5,250 nt of DNA from Balneolales bacterium. GTDB lineage: Bacteria > Bacteroidota > Rhodothermia > Balneolales > Natronogracilivirgulaceae. The position numbers and the translations under genes are program-made. A model generated the notes under the pieces. It was not told the origin of the DNA. It searched no databases and saw only the letters and a list, made by a program, of their open reading frames with translations. Location: NCBI GenBank assembly GCA_007131625.1, contig SLQC01000371.1, forward strand, positions 1 to 5,250, read 5' to 3'. Below are positions 1 through 5,250 of this stretch, piece by piece; position 1 is the stretch's first letter, and the number at the start of each line of letters is the position of its first letter.

Positions 1-328
1 CCCATTCAAACGATTCAAAGATCTCCTTGTGATCTGCGATGCGAATGTCAAGTTGCTGCTGGAGTTTCGGTGTGAGAAAACCGGGCACCTGATTGTCGGT
101 GACAACATGGATCGTACGGATCCAGGGGGCGAACGCGCGTATGGATTGTATACAATAATAGAGTTCCCCATTATCCAGAAACCGGGACGGATCCCGTCCG
201 GTAGCCAGTTCATTGCGGGGCATATTGGTTTTCTGCTCCAGAGCTTTCAGCTTTTTTTTCTGATGGTGTTCATCATTCCCATCCACCCAGGTAATTACTG
301 CGTCGATTGGTGTTCCATTGTTATTCAT
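1..328 (-). CDS. Stealth-family capsular polysaccharide phosphotransferase, N-terminal part (runs off the left edge)
   Basis: The minus strand is open from an ATG at 328 to the window edge, giving the first 109 residues with no stop. Residues 8-19 read IDAVITWVDGND, the conserved first Stealth region (CR1). Residues 49-63 (RFLDNGELYYCIQSI) and 66-82 (FAPWIRTIHVVTDNQVP) match the start of the second region (CR2), ending in a DHKEIF stretch at 99-104. Stealth proteins are known as hexose- or HexNAc-1-phosphate transferases that build phosphodiester-linked capsule or exopolysaccharide in the cytoplasm from nucleotide sugars. No in-frame start lies closer upstream, and an ATG in another frame upstream stops quickly. 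There is no Shine-Dalgarno sequence. The gene lies 82 bp after the Wzi-family gene, which supports a capsule role. The sugar transferred cannot be told, and the rest of the catalytic region is outside the window. Family assignment is strong; completeness of the gene is unknown. Confidence 0.88.
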   Translation of the reverse strand, partial: MNNNGTPIDAVITWVDGNDEHHQKKKLKALEQKTNMPRNELATGRDPSRFLDNGELYYCIQSIRAFAPWIRTIHVVTDNQVPGFLTPKLQQQLDIRIADHKEIFESFEW

Positions 329-410
329 TATATTGCCGCAAAATATGATTCGTTGTTTACCAAATGGGAGAAGCCAGCATCTTTTTTGATAAACGTATAA
401 TTATTTTCCA

Positions 411-2186
411 TCAATTCGGTGATACATTGTAGTACCGCACCAAGAACATTACACCGAAATTATTTACGTACGCCTCGCCGAAATCAAAGGCCAGTGTGGT
501 GGCGGTTTCTAAAGACGGATGGAACATATTGGTCTTCATTTCAAGCATGAATGACCATTGATCTATGCGGTCGGTCAGTCCGGAAACCCGGTTACCTTCA
601 AAGTCGGTCACTCTTCCCGCTCCATAATTCCGGCTGTAGGTAGAAAAAAAACGCCAGTCGACCGATCCGGCGTACCCCATCAACCCAACATGATGTCCGA
701 CAAGCTGATTGTTCACCACTCCGTAATAGTCCTTGTCACTAAAAAAGAGCGGATTGCCGAGTACACGGCTGTAATAGGTCCATCCTCCTCGATAGGCCCA
801 GTGATTGTAATAATTGACGTGTTGTTCGGCATCTCTGTGCGGATAACGGGTCAGGCCGTCGAGGGTGTTTATGTGCTCGTAGTTGACAGCTTTGACAAAC
901 GGCCGGTGATCTGTCCGCCAATCGGACGGGTGACCGGCACGCCAGCGGGTTCGTGGATCAGGGCGAAGTTCGATCCAGGCGCTCCACATTCCGTCCCAGG
1001 GCGTCCCGAACCGTGCATTCGGAGTATCCTCCAGAATAAATTGCCGGCTGATCGACATTTTATAGCGTCCCAGATTGACCATCAGGGCAAAATCGTAGGA
1101 TCCTATATGGTTCTGAAAATAATTGGGCAACTCCCCTCCATCGATGATTTCCTTGGAATCGGAGGCAAGTGAGAAGAAGACATCCCGATAAGCGCGCAGA
1201 TTTACGGGGGATTTTCCGTAATACGGCGAGTCCCCGCCCCACTGGGCAAAATGTTTGAGTCCGGCACGTGGAGAGATAGGGGCATCTTCGGTGAATATCC
1301 GCAGATAGAGATGTTTCTGGTGTAGCAGAACGTTGCTGTTGAAACGATAACTGGAGTCCTCCATCCAGCCATGCGCCAGAGAGGCGTCGTAATAGATAAC
1401 GCGATGTGTTCCTGGAATCGGTTGGAAACCGTCGGTGGCCAAGCTGATTTTTGGCATCGGCCAGGTGTTGTGGGAAAGATCCACTGTTCCCATGGACAGA
1501 TCCGGATGTATGAGACCAAAATCCTCGCGTTTTCGCCCGGCAGAGAGCAAAAAGTGGCCGTATCCCGCCTGTATGTACCCTTCCTGAAGCCGGATCACGG
1601 AATGTCCGGCGCCGCGGATCAGTATGTTCGTTTTTGCATCGAATGAAATTCCCGAAAGCAGAGTGTGGCGCCAGAAACCGAACAGATTCAAAGTGGTATT
1701 TGCACTGTATCTGTCGAACTCACCGAACCGGTTGGAATGCAGCCAGAAAGGCAGGTCGATGGTATCTCCTGAGGTTGATGTACCGGCAGCGGCCGAGCCG
1801 CGCCATTGCCATCCGTAGGTAATATCACGCAGGAAAGTGGGGGCATTTGGGTATGATTCTTCGTTTTGCGATTTGGATTCATTTCGCAATGTCATGTCAA
1901 AACAGGTTGAAATAGCCTTTTGCGGAGATACCGCCCGGGCTTGCTGCAGAGACGTCCAGGGAATCAGCAGAAAACAGGGAATCAACAGAAAACAGGGAAT
2001 CAACAGTAACCAGGGATTCTGCGAATATCTTGTACAGAGAACCCGGGAACACCGATGCGAAAAAGGATGAAACAAGAATCGATCGCGAACATTCATAAAG
2101 AAAGCGTCATCAATCTGACTCGACTCAGGAACCGACAAACGGTTTGACACAGGCACTTGCACCGGATGATCAGACCCACTGTTCAT
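411..2186 (-). CDS. Capsule assembly Wzi-family outer-membrane protein
   Basis: This 591-residue protein resembles the Wzi family found widely in Bacteroidota. Wzi of E. coli is an outer-membrane beta-barrel that helps attach capsule to the cell surface. Supporting signatures are AHGWMED (271-277), LHQKHLYLRI (288-297), GLKHFAQWGGDSPYYG (309-324), NHIGSYDF (359-366), RQFILEDTP (381-389), YRGGWTYYSRVLGNPLFF (465-482), VVNNQLVGHHVGL (490-502) and STYSRNYGAG (515-524). Many alternating aromatic and polar strands and a final beta-strand ending near the C terminus fit a barrel. A signal peptide is visible only after residue 58: a hydrophobic core at 59-77 and an ARA site at 83-85. The true start may therefore be the ATG at 2096 (residue 31), giving 561 residues. 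The ATG at 2186 overlaps the upstream gene by 17 bp; neither start has a Shine-Dalgarno sequence. Family confidence is high; the start is uncertain. Confidence 0.85.
   Translation of the reverse strand: MNSGSDHPVQVPVSNRLSVPESSQIDDAFFMNVRDRFLFHPFSHRCSRVLCTRYSQNPWLLLIPCFLLIPCFLLIPWTSLQQARAVSPQKAISTCFDMTLRNESKSQNEESYPNAPTFLRDITYGWQWRGSAAAGTSTSGDTIDLPFWLHSNRFGEFDRYSANTTLNLFGFWRHTLLSGISFDAKTNILIRGAGHSVIRLQEGYIQAGYGHFLLSAGRKREDFGLIHPDLSMGTVDLSHNTWPMPKISLATDGFQPIPGTHRVIYYDASLAHGWMEDSSYRFNSNVLLHQKHLYLRIFTEDAPISPRAGLKHFAQWGGDSPYYGKSPVNLRAYRDVFFSLASDSKEIIDGGELPNYFQNHIGSYDFALMVNLGRYKMSISRQFILEDTPNARFGTPWDGMWSAWIELRPDPRTRWRAGHPSDWRTDHRPFVKAVNYEHINTLDGLTRYPHRDAEQHVNYYNHWAYRGGWTYYSRVLGNPLFFSDKDYYGVVNNQLVGHHVGLMGYAGSVDWRFFSTYSRNYGAGRVTDFEGNRVSGLTDRIDQWSFMLEMKTNMFHPSLETATTLAFDFGEAYVNNFGVMFLVRYYNVSPN
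1957..2016 (-). repeat. 18-bp tandem repeat (about 3.3 copies) inside the Wzi signal peptide
   Basis: On the plus strand the unit cagggaatcaacagaaaa occurs at 1957-1974 (one mismatch), 1975-1992 (exact) and 1993-2010 (two mismatches), with a partial copy at 2011-2016. The unit is a multiple of three and encodes LLIPCF repeats at residues 61-76, the hydrophobic core of the signal peptide. Copy changes would lengthen or shorten this core by six residues without a frameshift. Confidence 0.95.
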
Positions 2187-3141
2187 ATATGCGGTCCAGG
2201 TTGGCCTGATTCGGGGTACCGACGTGAAGCACGATGCGATACTGAAGTTCGAGGGTCTCGCCTACGGACATCCTGAAAGGTTCCTTAAGAAATTCGAATG
2301 GTTGCGGCGAGAGATGACCGTAATCACGAGTAAACCAGGGACAATTTCCGCTGAAATTGTCTGGATGATCCATGACAGCTATACCTTCCACGACGTCGGG
2401 GCGCAGGCGGCGTGGTCCAAAGTAGGAGCACCATCTGGCAGGCTTGCCATAAGTGCCCTCGGCACCCTCGTCGCCTTCCGAATTCAAAAGCCGGCCGCCG
2501 TATGTTGGTGCAATATCAGGTGCACAACGGATGGCGAAGAACGCATGTTTGGCATTGTCGATGCGGATGTCCTTGCGAGCGGTGATGACGAACCGGCAGT
2601 CCAATATTCGACTGGTTTCGTCGGGCACATGCACCCGGAAAGTCCGGCTATCCTCAAAAGGCGATTCCGCTCCCTCGCGCAACCAGGAACATTGATCCGT
2701 GAAGTGCACCACCCCCTCCTCATCCGAATCGTGTAACTGCAGATTGGTAGATTGAATATGGCCGGAGCTGAGTTCATTGTCACTCCAGTAGTCGCCGCCA
2801 TCCAAGGGTTCGCAGCCAAGCCACAGCCCTCGGTGATGTGGATAGGGCAAAGCACTTTCCGCTGTGAGCGACAGGCCGGAAACGGGACCGTTCAGCGGCA
2901 TGAAGTAAGGATACTTCAGGGTCGGATGAGCACGGTAATTTAGCAATGGCAAGTTATCGTATCGGACAAACAGATTGCCGTGATTCAAATACGCGGTGAG
3001 TCCTTCGGCCTGCGAATCGGGTTTGAGGTTCCAGCGGTGCCACCAGTCGTCTGTCACATTGCGCGGCAGAACCATGCCGGCAGCACCAATTGCAAGAGAT
3101 ACAGTTGTCTGGACAAAATGCCTACGTGAAATGCTGTTCAT
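2170..3141 (-). CDS. DUF6807 ('PmoA-like') family protein with twin-arginine leader
   Basis: This is a 323-residue protein of the family once labelled methane oxygenase PmoA and now called DUF6807. It is not a methane monooxygenase subunit by any visible feature. Family marks are KYPYFMPLNGP (76-86), YPHHRGLWLG (100-109), GGDYW (115-119), a Gly/Glu-rich stretch ending in PARWCSYFG (216-242) and AVMDHPDNFSGNCPWF (255-270). The paired histidines at 102-103, and His259, are candidates for ligand or metal binding. The N terminus carries SRRHFV (5-10), a twin-arginine motif, followed by a hydrophobic segment at 12-25, so export as a folded protein is likely; no clear cleavage site is seen. Members are often found near carbohydrate genes, but no enzymatic activity is established to my knowledge. 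The start at 3141 puts the Tat motif in the right place. The gene starts 85 bp after the cupin gene and overlaps the longest Wzi reading frame by 17 bp. Confidence 0.9.
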   Translation of the reverse strand: MNSISRRHFVQTTVSLAIGAAGMVLPRNVTDDWWHRWNLKPDSQAEGLTAYLNHGNLFVRYDNLPLLNYRAHPTLKYPYFMPLNGPVSGLSLTAESALPYPHHRGLWLGCEPLDGGDYWSDNELSSGHIQSTNLQLHDSDEEGVVHFTDQCSWLREGAESPFEDSRTFRVHVPDETSRILDCRFVITARKDIRIDNAKHAFFAIRCAPDIAPTYGGRLLNSEGDEGAEGTYGKPARWCSYFGPRRLRPDVVEGIAVMDHPDNFSGNCPWFTRDYGHLSPQPFEFLKEPFRMSVGETLELQYRIVLHVGTPNQANLDRIYEQWV

Positions 3142-3226
3142 CAGTTGTCGTTATTTACAAGGTTTTTGTGTAATACTAATCTGCACTGTTGGTGAGATGT
3201 TGTTACTCCGGGAAATTGACCTGATA

Positions 3227-3739
3227 TCAGTCGCTTTTACTCAGCATTCCCGGTGAGTACCACGTAATAACGTGATATGTTGCCGCCGTTGTACCTGCGT
3301 TTCGGATGGAATGCGGGTCGTTGGAAGCCTGGAAAATTACCGATCCCGGGCCTACTTTATGCCATTGACCACTTGCATATGCTTCCACAATCCCTTCCTT
3401 GACGATGAGTAACTCCTCATTTGCATGGGAATGCATCGGGTGAGAAGTCTCGCCCGGATTGAGTGTCGTTACATGATAACGCAAGCGGTCCAATGTCCGG
3501 GTTGATCCGTTAAAAAAGGCGCGTCTGGCTCCCGTACTGGTCTCTTGCACCTCAATGTCATTCCAGTCATAGGCAGCAGATATCAGTTGCTCTTCATCTA
3601 CCCGAATCTGTGAAGCATTCGCCAGCATCTGTGAAGCATTCGACTGAATATGTGGAGTAATTCCGGTAATGGAAACTAAAACAGTCATAACAATAACCGT
3701 CGCCATGGCAACGAATAAATCTCTGCGGGTTATTTTCAT
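3227..3739 (-). CDS. Exported or membrane-anchored single-domain cupin protein
   Basis: This 170-residue protein contains one complete cupin barrel. Motif 1 is G96...H103-S-H105-x3-E109-x6-G116, and motif 2 is G132 (in GPGSVIF)...H143-x3-N147. His103, His105, Glu109 and His143 are the expected metal ligands and all are present. The N terminus reads TRRDLF (4-9) followed by a Val/Ile-rich hydrophobic stretch at 10-27, resembling a twin-arginine leader; no AxA cleavage site is clear, so it may remain as a membrane anchor. A repetitive linker with SNASQML and ANASQIR occupies residues 33-46. The ATG at 3739 is preferred over a TTG at 3742 because a GAGGTG sequence sits 5 bases before the ATG and only 2 before the TTG. 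Cupins of this type can be sugar isomerases, dioxygenases, lyases or plain binding proteins, and the sequence does not decide between them. The gene follows the oxidoreductase by 49 bp. Confidence 0.9.
   Translation of the reverse strand: MKITRRDLFVAMATVIVMTVLVSITGITPHIQSNASQMLANASQIRVDEEQLISAAYDWNDIEVQETSTGARRAFFNGSTRTLDRLRYHVTTLNPGETSHPMHSHANEELLIVKEGIVEAYASGQWHKVGPGSVIFQASNDPHSIRNAGTTAATYHVITWYSPGMLSKSD
3604..3645 (-). repeat. 21-bp tandem duplication in the cupin linker
   Basis: Two adjacent 21-bp units, 3604-3624 and 3625-3645, match at 18 of 21 positions, sharing the run atctgtgaagcattcg. A weakly similar third unit may lie at 3646-3666. They encode the seven-residue repeats SNASQML and ANASQIR between the membrane or leader segment and the cupin domain, so they alter linker length in frame. 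Confidence 0.85.
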
Positions 3740-3744
3740 CAATA

Positions 3745-3750
3745 CACCTC
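3745..3750 (-). promoter_or_regulatory. Ribosome binding site for the cupin gene
   Basis: The minus strand reads GAGGTG five bases before the ATG at 3739. This is the only convincing Shine-Dalgarno sequence in the window. It decides the cupin start against the TTG three bases upstream. Confidence 0.6.
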
Positions 3751-3788
3751 AATTTGAAGTTATATAAATCATTATATTTTTCCCTTGT

Positions 3789-4847
3789 TTATCTCTTGAA
3801 TTCAGCCAATTCCTTTCGAATCCTGATACCCACGGCGGGGTCCACCATGGCCGCAGTTGCAACGTGAACCGCTTGTGCTCCTGCAGCCAGATACTTGTGG
3901 ACATCCCCGGCTGTTGTGATACCTCCAACACCGATCAATTGTAACGGCAATTTATCTCTGCGGATACAATTATGAAACAGTTGAATTTGAGCAATTGAGG
4001 CATCTCTGATGGCATTTCCGCCAATACCGCGGAGCTGACCATCAAAAAGATGCTTACCGGTGTCATCAGCTACACGGGCCTGAAGACAGTTTGGCATTGC
4101 GATCGCATCCACAAAAGGCGCCAGTACCGCCACTAATTTCTCAGCCTCGGCCAAGGAATCGATATGGCCGATTTTCAAAATATAAGGAACACTGCCAATG
4201 GCATCACGTACTCTTTGCACAACTATTTTTGCCGATTGTGGCTGTTGGTATAGTTGTCCATCTCTGCTGGAGACATTCGGACACGAGAGGTTTGTTTCCA
4301 CACAATCAGCACCGCTTTCAACCGCCCAGCTGGCACAACGGGCATAATCATCAGCAAGATCATCAAGCGACCAGCCCTCCTGCATGGTTCCCACAACTGA
4401 AACGGAAAGTATGGAATGCTTTGGCAGATGCTTTCGGGTCCAAGCGACATCTGCCCGCCAATCATCCGGTTCCATGGAGGGCATGCCGTATGAAATAGCC
4501 CAACTACCCTGCATTGTTTCATTGACCGAAATATCACGTTCACTACCCGATAACGGTTTATTTACAACCGGAACCAGATTGGGCAGCCGATAGCACTCCC
4601 GATACACACTCCGAACCGTCTTGTAGGTCAACATATCAAAACCAAGACTGGCATAATATAGAACCCACCGGCCGTTAAGAAGCGGACCAGCCGGTATTCC
4701 AAGCGGTGAGTTCAAAGGTAAACCACAAAACTCCCACTCCCCCGGAACATCGGGAATTTCCATTTCAACAGGGTCGGGAACATTGTGGTAGTTCCATTCA
4801 TAGGTTTTGTCCCGGTCATAAGCAGTCAAATTCAGGTCGGTTTGCAT
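3789..4847 (-). CDS. Dihydroorotate dehydrogenase-superfamily FMN oxidoreductase
   Basis: This 352-residue protein has a complete TIM-barrel flavoprotein of the dihydroorotate dehydrogenase superfamily. Visible in order: an N-terminal flavin loop NSPLGIPAGPLLNG (46-59), YKT (75-77) with a lysine near the flavin, the catalytic loop NLSCPN (186-191) with Cys189 as class 1-type base, KIGH (225-228), MPN (251-253), GIGG (274-277), and the FMN-phosphate segment GVGGITTAGD (306-315) plus AAGAQAVHVATA (321-332). The family oxidises dihydroorotate or reduces related pyrimidines using FMN in the cytosol. By eye, the loop that in Lactococcus PyrDA reads NSMGLPN appears here as ISYGMPS (118-124), replacing an orotate-binding asparagine, so another substrate is possible. 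No pyrimidine genes are nearby. The first 35 residues are polar and not recognisable. The ATG at 4847 is the only reasonable start; there is no Shine-Dalgarno sequence. The superfamily is certain; calling it pyrD is not. Confidence 0.9.
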   Translation of the reverse strand: MQTDLNLTAYDRDKTYEWNYHNVPDPVEMEIPDVPGEWEFCGLPLNSPLGIPAGPLLNGRWVLYYASLGFDMLTYKTVRSVYRECYRLPNLVPVVNKPLSGSERDISVNETMQGSWAISYGMPSMEPDDWRADVAWTRKHLPKHSILSVSVVGTMQEGWSLDDLADDYARCASWAVESGADCVETNLSCPNVSSRDGQLYQQPQSAKIVVQRVRDAIGSVPYILKIGHIDSLAEAEKLVAVLAPFVDAIAMPNCLQARVADDTGKHLFDGQLRGIGGNAIRDASIAQIQLFHNCIRRDKLPLQLIGVGGITTAGDVHKYLAAGAQAVHVATAAMVDPAVGIRIRKELAEFKR

Positions 4848-4863
4848 AAGATCAAATACTTAT

Positions 4864-4893
4864 AAAAATTAACTAATTGCTGTAATCTCACAA
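4864..4893 (-). promoter_or_regulatory. Candidate -33/-7 (Bacteroidota-type) promoter for the oxidoreductase gene
   Basis: On the minus strand, TTG (4893-4891) is followed after 19 bases by TAATTTTT (4871-4864), which matches five of six fixed positions of the Bacteroidota -7 element TAnnTTTG. The ATG lies 16 bases further on, so the leader would be very short. The region is AT-rich, so chance similarity is possible. Confidence 0.3.
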
Positions 4894-5008
4894 TTCGTCA
4901 GTGATGTTCCCATTTATATAATATTCCCATTCAAGATAAACTATAATCGCTTCAATTGCTCACAGTCACAACTATTTTATGTCTGACCTAAATTGAGCGA
5001 TTTTTCGG

Positions 5009-5114
5009 AAAAAAATAAGAAGATAGATTGTGCATCTTCCTGATAATGCGTAATTTACAAGATATATAATCAAACAACAAAACATCACCATTCAGGGGCA
5101 CAAGTCTATCTTCT
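5009..5114 (-). terminator. Large imperfect hairpin followed by a T run; terminator-like
   Basis: Arms 5018-5033 (agaagatagattgtgc) and 5098-5114 (gcacaagtctatcttct) pair over 16 bp with one bulged base. Inside, 5039-5048 (cctgataatg) pairs with 5089-5096 (cattcagg) as 8 bp with a two-base bulge, leaving a 40-base apical loop. Reading the minus strand, the second arm is followed by TATTTTTTT (5017-5009), as in a factor-independent terminator for a gene ending at 5187. The stem is longer and more AT-rich than usual and the loop is large, so a small mobile-element relic or a structured leader RNA are alternatives. Confidence 0.45.
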
Positions 5115-5186
5115 ATGGTTGCTAACAAAAATCAAAATAACAAACGACAAAATCTCCGGACGCGGGGGCCTGTCTTTATTTCTTCG

Positions 5187-5250
5187 TTACGTTGAGCAGA
5201 TCGGCTTGTACAGGCTCATATCGGGTTCTATCATTTCACGGCTTTCAAAA
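5187..5250 (-). CDS. Possible C-terminal end of an unidentified gene (enters from the right edge)
   Basis: On the minus strand one frame is open from the window edge to a TAA at 5189-5187, giving 20 residues that end in MIEPDMSLYKPICST. The other two minus-strand frames stop within 20 bases of the edge. The codons (GAT, ATG, AGC, CTG, TAC, AAG, CCG, ATC) look like ordinary coding sequence, and the orientation matches the downstream genes. A terminator-like hairpin 73 bases downstream fits a gene end. The fragment is too short to assign to a family, and two plus-strand frames are also open here without a good start, so it remains tentative. Confidence 0.4.
   Translation of the reverse strand, partial: FESREMIEPDMSLYKPICST

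Larger units (their letters stand above)
4848..5186. other. AT-rich intergenic region without a supported gene
   Basis: This gap of 339 bases is visibly richer in A and T than the genes around it and is broken by stops in most frames. It holds the imperfect palindrome at 5018-5114, its T run on the minus strand, a candidate promoter at 4864-4893, and an 8-bp direct repeat ttcccatt at 4907-4914 and 4924-4931 (17-bp period) that could be a paired binding site. Nothing else stands out. Confidence 0.7.

Noticed and set aside
29..400. Plus-strand open frame of 123 codons at the left edge
   Set aside because: It lies opposite the Stealth gene start and its translation has no recognisable features, while the minus strand carries clear CR1 and CR2 motifs.
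329..410. Possible promoter for the Stealth gene (TTTG and TATTTTG spaced by 15 bases)
   Set aside because: The spacing is too short and the second element is only ten bases before the ATG, so read-through from the Wzi gene is simpler.
558..1172. Plus-strand open frame of 204 codons
   Set aside because: It is antisense to the well-supported Wzi-family gene; its translation resembles no family and its length is explained by the codon pattern of the opposite strand.
2224..2736. Plus-strand open frame of 170 codons
   Set aside because: It is antisense to the DUF6807 gene, whose conserved motifs span the same bases.
3221..3230. Perfect 10-bp palindrome ctgatatcag at the end of the cupin gene
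   Set aside because: It is too short to act as a terminator stem, has no T run, overlaps the stop codon, and does not extend beyond ten bases.
3743..3788. TATAAT-like sequence in the 46-base gap before the cupin gene
   Set aside because: No suitable -35 or -33 partner is present at proper spacing, and the gap is short and AT-rich, so operon read-through is more likely.
4091..4498. Plus-strand open frame of 135 codons
   Set aside because: It is antisense to the catalytic half of the dihydroorotate dehydrogenase-like gene and shows no features of its own.
5115..5195. Plus-strand 26-codon frame with many Asn, Gln, Lys and Arg residues
   Set aside because: It has no ribosome binding site, composition follows the A-rich strand, and it begins within the edge of the palindrome and overlaps the likely gene end on the other strand.

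Overview
The window looks like part of a Bacteroidota or Balneolota-type chromosome. Three things suggest this: the outer-membrane Wzi-family protein has the sequence style common in those phyla, Shine-Dalgarno sequences are nearly absent, and one -33/-7 type promoter candidate is visible. The assignment is by protein style only, not by a phylogenetic marker. All supported genes lie on the minus strand, so transcription runs from high to low coordinates.

In transcription order: (a) 5187-5250 may be the last 20 codons of a gene entering from the right edge. (b) 4848-5186 is an AT-rich gap holding a 97-bp imperfect palindrome followed, on the minus strand, by a T run (terminator-like), and a candidate promoter for the next gene. 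(c) 3789-4847 encodes a complete cytosolic FMN oxidoreductase of the dihydroorotate dehydrogenase superfamily. (d) 3227-3739 encodes a small exported or membrane-anchored cupin with a twin-arginine-like leader. (e) 2170-3141 encodes a DUF6807 ('PmoA-like') protein with a clear twin-arginine motif. (f) 411-2186 encodes a capsule-assembly Wzi-family outer-membrane beta-barrel whose signal peptide contains an 18-bp tandem repeat. (g) 1-328 is the start of a Stealth-family capsular polysaccharide phosphotransferase that runs off the left edge.

The Wzi and Stealth genes mark the left part as a surface-polysaccharide (capsule) locus: Stealth enzymes build phosphodiester-linked sugar polymers, and Wzi proteins help attach capsule at the outer membrane. 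The DUF6807 and cupin proteins appear to be exported. The close spacing (49 bp, 85 bp, a 17-bp overlap, 82 bp) fits one operon, but whether the oxidoreductase, cupin and DUF6807 protein act on the same polysaccharide is inference. No RNA genes, CRISPR arrays, transposase genes or complete insertion sequences were seen.
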